From: Pieris napi
Lineage: Eukaryota > Arthropoda > Insecta > Lepidoptera > Pieridae
DNA length: 64,000 nt
Direction: 5' to 3'
Assembly: GCF_905475465.1 (NCBI RefSeq)
Contig: NC_062257.1
Coordinates: 7,316,001-7,380,000 of the forward strand
A model generated the notes under the pieces. The model saw only the letters and a list, made by a program, of their open reading frames with translations. It did no database searches and was not told the origin of the DNA. Numbering within the stretch: position 1 is the first letter of the stretch; each line of letters starts with the position of its first letter. The position numbers and the translations under genes were made by a program. This document shows, one piece after another, positions 20,824-30,569 of the stretch.

Positions 20824-21555
20824 TCATGCGGCTCCGCACGCATAACAATTGTATCTTGAGTCACCCTGTCCTTTCCGATCCGGCCCCGACGACGCTGCCG
20901 GTGCGCGTGCGCCCCCTCGCCCCCGGTGGCCCGGTCCGCTCCGCCGCGCGGAGTGCGCCTTCACGGCGTTCAGCGCACTAGCCGCGCAGCCGGTCTCGCT
21001 GCCGCCACCCGGGTCGGTCACGCCACCCGTCGTCTTTTGTTCCACCGCCGCTGCATCTTTTTCTGCCGCTTCCATTGCACAGGCTATGGTTACTGCTTTT
21101 CCATACACCAGATTCTCTTCCGCGAATAACCTTTGTCTGATTAATTCACTCCGCAACCCACAAATCAGCTGATCTCTTAGGTTATCTTCTAAAGCAGTTT
21201 TAAATTCGCAATATTTGGCCATTTTCTTCAACTCCGAGATATATTGCGATATCGACTCACCCGCATTTTGTCGCCTCTGTCGAAAATGATACCTTTGCGA
21301 TATAAATGATGGTTTCGGTTGTAAATGGTTTTTAATCACGCTTACGACTTCTGTGTAGGTTTTTGAGCTTGGTAAATCTGGACTAGTCAAATTACTTAAT
21401 AATTCATAAGACTCATCTCCCATAGCCGCGATTAAAGTGGGTAGCCACAAATCTGTTTTCACCTCATTCACTTTGAAAAACATCTCCGCTCTTTCGATAT
21501 ACAAAGTCCAATTTCCAGTCCTTACATTAAATTCCGTCAATTTCCCGATCGGCAT
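20824..21555 (-). CDS. Gypsy gag (243 codons), ended by TGA inside a zinc knuckle
   Basis: Nucleocapsid/capsid precursor of the LTR retrotransposon. It starts at an ATG (21553-21555) about 50 nt after the LTR and primer-binding region. A capsid-like region follows (RYHFRQRRQNAGESISQYI, typical of Ty3-type gag), then a GC-rich Arg/Gly/Ala-rich segment, then CYACGAA. The TGA that ends it occupies the fourth spacer position of a C-x2-C-x4-H-x4-C knuckle whose H and last C follow in the same frame. It is therefore probably a point mutation or a readthrough site rather than the natural end of gag. Confidence 0.8.
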   Translation of the reverse strand: MPIGKLTEFNVRTGNWTLYIERAEMFFKVNEVKTDLWLPTLIAAMGDESYELLSNLTSPDLPSSKTYTEVVSVIKNHLQPKPSFISQRYHFRQRRQNAGESISQYISELKKMAKYCEFKTALEDNLRDQLICGLRSELIRQRLFAEENLVYGKAVTIACAMEAAEKDAAAVEQKTTGGVTDPGGGSETGCAASALNAVKAHSARRSGPGHRGRGGARAPAASSGPDRKGQGDSRYNCYACGAA

Positions 21556-21604
21556 TTTGTCTAGAAACTATTAACTTTTTACGAAAACCAATCCTCGTCG
21601 CCAC

Positions 21605-21735
21605 TGAGATAAATAATACACGACGTGTAATATGAATCAAGGTTTATTGGTGACTGACGCACAGCACACTACAATGGTACATTTAGGTATCTCAATGTGT
21701 GCGCACGCACACATGCGCTTCACTCATACACTACA
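21605..21735 (-). repeat. Complete 5' LTR of the Gypsy element (131 bp) and adjoining PBS
   Basis: On the minus strand it begins TGTAGTGTATGAG and ends 'tatttatctca', giving TG...CA borders. It is immediately followed by GTGGCGACGAGGATTGG (21588-21604), the expected primer-binding region, and then by gag. It contains a 'gtgtgtgcgtgcgcacaca' near-palindrome. Confidence 0.85.
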
Positions 21736-22442
21736 GTGTTGAGATATTATATAATTGTTCAGAAGTTCGCTTACAACAATATATATAGTCTAATAGGTTG
21801 ATAATCGTAGATGTTACAAAGAAAAATACTTTTTTTTTCTATGTGAGCTACCATTGGCTCCTGTGTAATTTAATAAACATCCTGTGTAATGTTTTAGTCT
21901 TAGGCTGCCACTTCTTGGACCTAAACAAGATAGTAGTGATAGTGATGAACAATCAGACAACGTTTAGGCTCACTACTATACCACTTACTGACATACAGTG
22001 TCAAACAAAATAAAACAAAAAAATAAACTGATGCATCTCGAAGAACTGAGGCCAAGATCCATTGGTTTGTTATTCAAAAGTCAAAGCACATACATATCTG
22101 AAACATTAAAAATCACTCACGTAACTTGTCGAGACAAATTTTTGACACAAACATTTAAATAATCTGTCATCCTTCAGCTTCGTGATTGAAATTATAATTT
22201 TGTCTCCCTTTCTCCAGAGACAAAAGAATGTCTAATATTTTGCATTATTTAAGTTATTAAATTATCTACATTTGATTGTATGAAATTACTATGATATGAA
22301 GAAACTCATAAACTACTGGAATGATATTAAATATTATTTGAACATTAGAACGCTACATTATCCCTGAGTAACATATGTTTAATTTATTTCCAACATATTA
22401 TAAAAAGTGTTTTAGTTGATTATAATAGAAACACTATAAGGG
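21736..22442. other. No feature recognised
   Basis: AT-rich non-coding sequence to the right of the Gypsy element. Confidence 0.4.
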
Positions 22443-22775
22443 ATGAAAAATTACACGAATTTGCCAAATAAGTTAGTAAAGCTCCCGCTACATAAGCTCT
22501 ATGTGCGCCTTCACCTCACGTACGCGACACCGGCGTGGTACTCCTACAGAAAGGAGTGCAACCGCCAAATACGAAACAAAACCTTACGGCGTGTAGTGGG
22601 GGCCCCACGCTGCGTGATGAACGCACCAAAGCGCGAGATGTGCGGTTGGAGTGCAACGCGTCAAGTGCAACGAGTGCAAATTCGTCGCCTCGCGAAGGTT
22701 GAAATGATAGATAGAGCGGACGCCTCGCAGCATCTCCACCTCCTAGAACATCGCGCCGTGGCAGTCCAGGCTTAG
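22443..22775 (+). pseudogene. Jockey-type RT C-terminal fragment
   Basis: The open frame of 110 codons matches the region downstream of the RT in jockey-type elements. It contains a 'LYVRLHLTYATPAWYS' block, a 'RVVGAPR' block and 'DRADASQH...LEHRAV'. The RT catalytic part and endonuclease are absent, so it is 5'-truncated. It ends close to the next retrotransposon fragment. Confidence 0.75.
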
Positions 22776-22791
22776 ATAAAGACTAAATAAA

Positions 22792-23083
22792 TTCAAAGCC
22801 CTTGTTAAACGAAAATTAATCAACAAAGCTTTTTATAAATTTGAGGACTACTTAAATGATCCTAATCCTTGGGATTGAATTGCTCCAGTTCAAACAATTT
22901 GTATGACAATACTTGGCGATTAAAAAGAGTGGCGGAAAGTTTCTTGCCAGTTCTTCTTACCCGCTCTACGCCCTTGACTTGCGAACTGGTAGTAAATGTA
23001 AATTTATGATTAATTTAACTTGACGATTCAAAAATGTACTTGGTTACCCACTTGAATAAAGATATTTTGAGTTTGAGTTTGAG
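22792..23083 (+). mobile_element. Non-LTR element 3' end with its last coding residues
   Basis: 22792-22878 encodes a terminal peptide (FKALVKRKLINKAFYKFED... then ...PWD and stop TGA), typical of the extreme C-terminus of CR1/jockey-like RT proteins. The 3' UTR landmarks of the family at 2205-2502 follow ('aagagtggcgg', 'ctacgcccttgacttg', 'ttacccacttgaataaagat') with a GAGTTT microsatellite tail. This copy links that abundant 3' end to a coding sequence. Confidence 0.8.
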
Positions 23084-23475
23084 TTTAGAGGTCGCCTCCG
23101 GTATCCGTGTGAGCTATTCTCTGCGGGCAATAACAACATAGACAATAGACACCAGGGCAAAAACCACGGCTTCAACTGCTGGTCGCCTCACTGGGCCTCC
23201 CTCAGGGCATCCGTCTGCCCGCTACAACCTGTCACGACACCAGGGCCAAGTCGAAAATAATCCCACACCACCGGACAGGACCCCAGGATCGAGTCGAGCG
23301 CTGCTCCTCGCGCGCTGTAGCCCTCATAAATAGCTAAATGCCCGCACCCGCATTAGCAGGGCGCGAGCCAGCACACCATCCGGAGGGAGCATACACCCGA
23401 ACGGGTCTCAACACGCCCCTCGTGATGTAACATGAGCATCGGATCGCCGTAATGTATCAAATAAATCCCCATTCA
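23084..23475. other. GC-rich block, unidentified
   Basis: About 390 bp clearly richer in G+C than its surroundings ('gcgagccagcacaccatccg', 'cgagcgctgctcctcgcg'), without a long ORF. It follows two non-LTR fragments and could be the displaced 3' UTR of the jockey-type fragment at 22443-22775. I cannot confirm this. Confidence 0.4.
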
Positions 23476-24325
23476 GAGTTTGGACATAATTTACTTTGTA
23501 TCACACAATTTTCATAGTATCCACCACTTGGAACCTTGTCCAATTGAATATCCTAATATTGGGAATGCTTCAATAGATTAATTTTTTATAACACACATAA
23601 GAAAAGTCGCCATTTAACCTTCAACATCACGACACGATTCCATTATTATTCCGTTATCCGTGTTTTATTGAAAGCTTATTTTTACAACCAATGAAACACG
23701 AAAATTGACAGTTGTGACGTATGACATTTATTAATGGCGTCGTATTGTCAACATGGCGAAAATAACCTCAAATTCGCAGGCACATCATTAGCGCAATTTA
23801 TGGCTTTCCCGCCAAAATAAAATAACATAAATACATTTTTAATCGAATATATTTTTTATAAATAGCAGTATATTCTCCCTTCATAACTCATGCACAATAA
23901 TGGGGCGGCCGCGTAAAATAAATCATGGCAAGGTGTGAACCATTGAATGTCGTGCTAATGACATTTATAAAATGGCGGACGTAAACCAAATTATGTAATG
24001 CATTGTCTGCAAGATTTTCGTGAAACAGAAAACAATTTTTGCTATATCTGCCCGAAATTATACAATAATTTGGTCAAATCACTTAATAAATCTCAAGATA
24101 TCTTGCCAAAATACATAAAATCTATGCGGTAAAACCTATGGCAGCCAGTTAATATCCTGATAGTATTTCTTAGGTTCTAGTATTACTAGTCTAACATTAT
24201 GTTTACTGAGCACATAAAGGCTGTGTAGATATAAGCGATAGCATGGTTTTATTAGAAGATAGGTAAGTCTTATAAGTGAGAATAACATGGGCACTATGAC
24301 CTTTGACCTTGGTCTCAGATATCGA
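23476..24325. other. No feature recognised
   Basis: AT-rich non-coding sequence. Confidence 0.4.
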
Positions 24326-24445
24326 CAAATCAGATGTTTTCCTTCACCGTACGAGCAAGTATTAATGCGCACATACTAAAGTCCATTGCTCTGCCGGGGT
24401 TCAAACTTTAGACCTCAGATAGGATCCACAAGGCCAGCACTTCTC
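24326..24445 (-). mobile_element. SINE fragment, minus strand
   Basis: Contains 'gatgttttccttcaccgtac', 'aatgcgcacata', 'agtccattgctctgccgggg' and 'agacctcaga', in the order of the minus-strand SINE at 3385-3790. Diverged and truncated at both ends. Similar shorter scraps are suspected at 35640-35735, 39250-39315 and 43000-43080. Confidence 0.65.
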
Positions 24446-25988
24446 TTATTGCAAGTTACAAAAGCACAAAATCGTGCAAATTTCGTAATAAATACACTAA
24501 TTACAATCTGTCTCATATCTCTGTCTATAATAATTAAATATTCAATTAATAAATTAGTTCAATACGAGAAGATGCTGTAAGACTAATTAGATCCCGACTG
24601 CGCTGTCATTTGACACCCCCAACATAAGTTCACACAAAATCGCAGGGTGAATTTCCACCTCTATTTCATTTCACTTTGTTAAATATTAAAAGTCATGATA
24701 TAATTTCTAAATTAAGCTCATAATAAGCGTCTTGGCTAGCTATGGGTGGTCTACAGAAGGCGAATTTATAGTTTCAATTTCCATTTTCCTCCGTTTACAT
24801 AACTTGGCTAAAGTGTTAATTATAATAAGGGACTCTGCAAAGGTAACTGTGACCCAAGTCAACTAACCCAAAAATTTACGATTCTAACATTGACCCAATC
24901 ATAATTGAAAACAAATATTGTTAAAAAATAATTTCCTTATATTTTTACAGTAACTATTAATTCAATAGAAAATCTATTTATTAATATTCTCCAACGTTTA
25001 AAATATAAAAAATTGGTTTGCAAAAACTGGAACTATAATTAATACATCCCTTAAAAAGCGTATTTACAATGTCAATATTTTATTAAAGGCTTTTCGTGTT
25101 ATTTTCGTAATTTAATAAATAATAAATAATGATAATAACGGTCTGATCTCCGATTATTTCGCGGTAACTGTGATAAATACCAGGAATCGTTCTATAAATT
25201 AACTTCTATAATGTTTTTATACTTCGAAATATTTCTCTTTTTTTATTGAGCTTTCTCGTCAACATTTCAGTGTATTAAGACTTGTATAATATAATTATTA
25301 ATTCAATTGTTTGAATGCAAATAGATCAATTTAATTATAATAAAAATAATATAAGCCTATTCACATTCACAATGTTTTGTCTTAATATATTAAATCATTA
25401 AATGTGGAATAAGCTCTGTTGTGCTCTGTTCTAATTGAATGTTGATTCAGAGCAATTTATAATCTCGAAAAAAAAATAAAGTAAATTTACAATTAACTTA
25501 ACTTCTTTTTTGACGTTCATAAGTGTACTTGTTTACCTATATGAATAAAGATATTTTGAGCTTAAGTGAATACGGCGAGGAAATGCAGCCCTCGTTAAAC
25601 ACACTGCCAAGCTTTTTTAATTTGTTTTAATTTTCTTTTTATTTTTATTATTACTATGAAAGTTAGAAATTGTAAATATTAATATTATTTATGAACAATA
25701 TTTTATTACTAATGATCCAGGTAAGGCTGTCCTTAAGATATTATAGAAGAAGGCAACACAAAGCCTAGTTTAAGCCGTAAAGGTACATATTGGCATACAA
25801 TGGCCAACTTCGACATGCGAAGCACGCACCAATGAGAAAGGAATTCATTTGTAGCGAAAAAGTTCCGGAACGTTCAGCGAACAGTCTACGAAAGTCAGAT
25901 AAGGTATTTGAGGATCGGAACCTCGTTTGTTGACAATCGAGCTCTGGATTTAGCGTTCAGGGTTTCGAACTACGGACCTTTAGGATAA
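24446..25988. other. AT-rich non-coding stretch with one retrotransposon scrap
   Basis: 25500-25562 carries the 'tttttgacgttcataagtgt' and 'acctatatgaataaagatat' motifs of the family at 2205-2502. Otherwise nothing is recognised. Confidence 0.45.
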
Positions 25989-26408
25989 GACTGGCAAACT
26001 AATTTTTAACTCTTGTTCATATTTATACAAATCTAAAACTTTAGATTTCCGAGACTTAGAAGGAGGGAAAAATGAAGATATGTTAGGAATTTAATGAATT
26101 TAATTGTCATTAAAATATTAAAAGCGTCGAAAATTAATACAAATTATAAATTAATTTTCTTTAATTTATTTCTTCGATAGTGGCATTTTAATTTACAATT
26201 CGTCATTTCGCAAAAATATAAAATACTAACATTTCATCAATCCTCTTTAGGAAATTTTAAATTTAAAAGTAGGATTTCTGTAAGGTAATTTACCCTTCTC
26301 ACTCTGTCTCAATCGCTCTCTCCCTATTCTTCGACTAAAACGCTGCACATCTTCGTGACGTTCCCCTCAATTTTACCCTCATGCGCCTAAAGAAGTTTCA
26401 CTTCAAAG
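25989..26408 (+). mobile_element. 470-bp non-autonomous DNA element, copy 3 (left end missing)
   Basis: Starts inside the element at 'tggcaaactaatttttaa' and matches 15588-16016 to the right terminus 'aagaagtttcacttcaa'. The left-end 'gtgcgtgcgtac' segment is absent. Confidence 0.75.
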
Positions 26409-26965
26409 AACCTAGTATGTTTCATAAAATTCTAGAAGCCTTTCCAGTATAATGATTCGAATAATAATGGCGCAAGAATATCCATTTTGCTCGAAGATCT
26501 TCGCAAAATCCTCATAAAAATCGTCACATGTACATTTATAGCAAGTTAAGGAATTGTAAAGGTTACCGAGCGTTCCGTGACGACTTTATTGCAATTTATT
26601 TATTACCTTTTGCCTTCAAAGGGTTATTTCGTTGGGCATGTTTAGTTAATAAAAGGATTTCGAAAGAAACTATTCCAACTACACAAATTATTCATAAGCT
26701 AGTAAAAACTACGATCTGGATATTTATTTCTTAGAATTTTTTGGATATCTCAGGGATAATGTAGCTATTGAGTTAATTCGTTACAAATGTACGAATATTT
26801 TCTAATAATAATATTATTATAAACAACACATTTCATCGACGCGTTAACGGTATCAGACTTGCCTCAGTTTTTCATCTGTTTATTTAATAATGTCCTTCAA
26901 TCATCTGGTTGATCAGTCTCTTAAAGTAATGTTGCCTCCAATTCTATCTATAAATCTTAAAACTG
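26409..26965. other. No feature recognised
   Basis: AT-rich non-coding sequence. Confidence 0.4.
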
Positions 26966-27122
26966 CCCTGCGATTCTGTAACTCACTTCACGAACTCACA
27001 CAGCGGTTTTCGCATCGGCGGTCTCTCTCAAATCAGTCGTGAAGCAGTCATTTTATGATTTGGCATTCTGATAAACAATAAAGTACAAGCTCCCACCTTT
27101 TCCAAGTTACAGAATCGCAGGG
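26966..27122. mobile_element. 157-bp MITE
   Basis: Terminal inverted repeats CCCTGCGATTCTGTAACT (26966-26983) and its reverse complement ending at 27122 differ by at most one base over 19 bp. CTG flanks both sides and could be a 3-bp target duplication. No coding capacity. 'aatcgcaggg' near 24640 may be a stray terminus of the same family. Confidence 0.75.
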
Positions 27123-27419
27123 CTGATCTTTTTTTATAAACTGACATTTAGGTACACTAATGATTCAAGAAAACTAAGTAAATTCCTCTATCGTCTTCCA
27201 TTAAGCCACTAAAACATTATAATAAATCTCGAAAAGAATAGAAATCAAAGCAAAAAAGCTTGTAGGACTCTGATGAATGGTTTTCATGATGGCTTCAAAT
27301 GAGGTCAATCAGTCAACTCGTGATTACGTCAATCCAGAGGCAACCCATCGACTCTATTTTGTTTGAAATAACGATGAGTAAAAAAAATTATTTGAATCCG
27401 TTTAACAACAAATACATTT
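27123..27419. other. No feature recognised
   Basis: AT-rich non-coding sequence. Confidence 0.35.
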
Positions 27420-27525
27420 TTTTATAGAATAGGGGGGCAAACGAGCATACGGGAGCCCAAAAAGGGCAGTCGTAGCAGCCCATGGGCATCCATTTAGGTG
27501 GCTGCGTTGCCGGCTTTTAAGCTAT
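27420..27525 (-). mobile_element. 3'-terminal fragment of the element B family
   Basis: A T run and 'tagaataggggggcaaacg' followed by 'agcccatgggcatccattta' and 'gctgcgttgccggc'. This is the reverse complement of the 3' end of the element at 30570-34041 (around 33930-34025). A very short 5'-truncated copy. Confidence 0.7.
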
Positions 27526-27960
27526 TTCAAACAAATATAAAAACCGGATCAGTTTCCTTAACTCTAAACTTATAAACGAACAATTCCTTAATTCACAAAC
27601 GTTCCCGCAAATATTGAATGTTCTGTCCCAGATATGGGACGAATATATAAATGTGACAAAATATTTCACATAATTGAGGTCGTTATGAAGTGAGCTGTTA
27701 AATGAGCTACGAAAAACTCAATTTACTAACGAATTTAAAGCACGTAATATAACGTATAGAACTCAATACGACTACGGCGGGTTACAAAGGGCAAATAACT
27801 TTGAATTTTTTATAACGCGCCTTTAACTTTTCGTGAAAGGCAAGCCCTGTGATGATTACGCAGACAGGGCCGTATCTTGCGAACAACTAATATAATTTAA
27901 GCGATTTTACATATCATACAGGAATAATATGCGTTCGTCATACATTTTTGACATACATCA
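27526..27960. other. No feature recognised
   Basis: AT-rich non-coding sequence. Confidence 0.35.
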
Positions 27961-28330
27961 GTGAATAAACATCTGTCGAAGTATAGATATGGGGAGAAAT
28001 TGTCTATGCCAAACAAACTGTTTAGCATGGCAAGCAAGGTTTACAATAATTTACCAAAAGAATTAAAAGATCTTCCGACTATAGTTTTGAAAAATCGACT
28101 TGGTGTATTACTTTTGGAAAAAATGTATTATTCAATAAATGATTATTTGCGTGCGACACTGTAGTTGATATAAATTTAATAACGTATGACATGATATGTA
28201 CGATACAAATAATAGAAGAATTGAATTTGACTAATAATGTAAAATGTAAAATTCCTTTAAAAACAAATTTGCGCGCTATTGTGTGTTGCAGAATATGCGA
28301 ACATACGATTGTACCATTAGATATTATTAT
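27961..28330 (+). mobile_element. Non-LTR element: RT C-terminus plus 3' UTR
   Basis: 27961-28164 encodes the end of a retrotransposon protein (67 codons from a GTG: FSMASKVYNNLPKELKDLP then KMYYSINDYL), the usual C-terminal pattern of CR1/RTE-like proteins. The 3' UTR after the stop contains 'aaatttgcgcgctattgtgt', shared with 1484-1640. It is 5'-truncated. The clade cannot be fixed from this end alone. Confidence 0.7.
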
Positions 28331-28884
28331 TTGCAAGTATGAAGAAGATGTTGATGATGAAGAGTTTTGTGAATTGAGTCTAACACTTTCGGTTTCTTCA
28401 TGTGTTTCCGTTACATTTAGTCATACAAAATATTTAACTTTTGCAAAATATTATCCACACTTTCACTTAAGATTAATATCACGTCGCGTGTTGGACAATT
28501 CTGTTGCCGACTCCGTGCCTGTTGCGAGCGAAAGTACACCTCTTTATTTTCCCCTCGCTCATCTTTGCCTAACTCAGAAATTGATGGATAAATATTTTTA
28601 TGGACTCCAGAGATGAATTTTCTCGTATGTTTTGAATCTTTTTTACTTTTACGTTGGGACGTTTAAGCTTTAACGAGATTAGCTTGTTTATTATGTGCCT
28701 CCAGGAATCGTTTACAGACCCGAAAAATATTATTCTTTATGGTTTTCCCTTTTCGAATTACAACTTGAAGGCGGTAAGAAATGTAGAATTTAGTTATTTT
28801 ATTTCTTGAGAACATTATTTTGTGTCGAGAGTACAATTTCCAGTTATGATTTTTTTATATAATTGAAAATAAAAGTATTATAAC
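28331..28884. other. No feature recognised
   Basis: AT-rich sequence. The open frame that runs through 28191-28616 begins inside a retrotransposon 3' UTR and has no recognisable domain. Confidence 0.35.
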
Positions 28885-29278
28885 TTTACACTACTAGATG
28901 AACTCGTGAACTTCGTATCACCTACATATATTTGTGTCAACACGTAATACAACATTTTTAAAACAGACCAAAGACAACCTCAAACTACAGCCATGAAACA
29001 CACATTTCTGTAGGTACCTATACATGACCAAGTGACACTTCTTTATTTCTAAAAAGACCTAGAAACGCAATATGAAAAGATTTTGTTGGAAAATTTAATT
29101 GTCGTTTCTAGTATTTTCTTTAATTATTATTTATGTTTTCCACTGTTTAAACTTTCTCTGGACTTCCACAAATAATTCAAGACCAAAATTAGAAATCTGA
29201 TCAGCCGTTTTCAAGTTCTAGCGAGACTAACGAACAGCAATTCATTTATATATATATATATTATATTATTATTGAGTG
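28885..29278 (+). mobile_element. Probable RTE-type 3' end with TA microsatellite
   Basis: Ends with 'atcagccgttttcaagttct', 'agcgagactaacgaacagca' and a TATATA tail. I recognise this motif order from the 3' ends of RTE-like elements common in Lepidoptera. The left boundary is approximate and the call rests on motif recall. Confidence 0.5.
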
Positions 29279-30569
29279 ATTTTATCGAAATCGAATACCA
29301 TACTCGCTGTTATTGACCCGAAATGTAGTAAGTGTATTTTCTATTAAAGGAGTAAAATGGTAGCCCAATATGAGTAGGTACGTGAAGCTGTCTTTATTAT
29401 GAGAGTTAATAATAAATAGAATACAGAAATGGGGAATAACCGAAGGCAGAATTATCTGCATGGCCAGTCAAGCCAATAGAGAATTCCCATAAGAACATGA
29501 TTATTTAATTAGGTCGATTCCAAGTCACAAAACATATGGCAGTATGTTATATGTATAATGTAAATACAAAAAAAATAATTCAAGCGACAAATAATGTTGT
29601 GAAAATAGCTCGGATCACTGAGTTTTCCTCTTAGCAATGTTTGAACGGCAGAAAGATTTAAAATGTTTGATGGCCCTCACGTTGAGTGGTCATTCAAAGT
29701 TCGACATCAAATATTATTTACCCACTTCAATAAGTTCGATTCCTGACAAAAGAAGGCAGGAAAGCGTGTTTACATGTTTCGCGTTTGATTCTTGTAATAT
29801 TTACAGGATTAAAAAGGAAATTGGGGCATGTTCTAGCGATATTAAATTATTATCTCTTATGATTAGATTAAAAACTCTATTATCATATTATTAATTCCCG
29901 GTTATGTATTGATCTAGGAATTTAACAGTTGGTATGTGAATAAAATAGAGTGAGTAATGTCCGTTTAAAGGCGGTGACTTGTGAGCATTGTAATTAGGTC
30001 ATTAGGGGCAAGGGCGAGAACGAATGAACGACGCAATCCTACCAATTCACACGTCGTGTCATTCAAGGAAGTTAATTTAAACTATTTTTAATTTATGTGT
30101 CCCCTACAAAAGTTACTCCCGAACCAACAAATCAAACTGATCGTTGAGAGGGTTTTAAACAAATCTAAAAATTTAATATCCGAACTCCAAGGATGGCGTA
30201 TTTATAATCAGATGTGTTGTTCACAATAATGTTACTTTGACTATTTTTAGATAGATGTAATTTTAAATGGTCATCTGAGGCAGTTATTTAGAGAAAAATA
30301 AAATGTTATTAATTAGCGTGGTATAGATTTTGATAGTGATTCATTCAGTTTTTTTTGAAGGACGATCTTTCTAACAACTTCAGATGGGTGGTGTAAGAAA
30401 AAATGGCATTCCTTGGAGACCTATACCTGCGATAGGGTTCCTAGTAAAATTTTAAACTTTTTAAATTTTAAAACAGATTAAGCCATAATATGTACTAAAT
30501 TTCTGTATAGGTTTTTAAATATAAATTATAAAGGTTAATTATTATTTTCAGTTAATTTTAGTAGGGAAT
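29279..30569. other. No gene recognised
   Basis: AT-rich non-coding sequence. An 85-codon ATG frame at 29637-29894 has no recognisable domain or neighbouring signal and is not called as a gene. Confidence 0.4.

Larger units (their letters stand above)
17441..21735. mobile_element. Gypsy/Ty3 LTR retrotransposon, internally inverted (fold-back)
   Basis: The plus strand carries the integrase, a purine-rich tract and the first ~90 bp of the 3' LTR (17441-19159). Directly joined to it, on the minus strand, are RNase H start, RT, protease, gag and a complete 5' LTR (21735 down to 19146). A normal element would have these in one orientation. The RNase H C-terminus and the last ~40 bp of the 3' LTR are missing. 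The two LTR pieces match with one difference over about 91 bp, so the insertion is young. See the separate entries. Confidence 0.85.

Noticed and set aside
28191..28616. 141-codon open frame as a host gene
   Set aside because: Its start lies in a retrotransposon 3' UTR; no recognisable domain.
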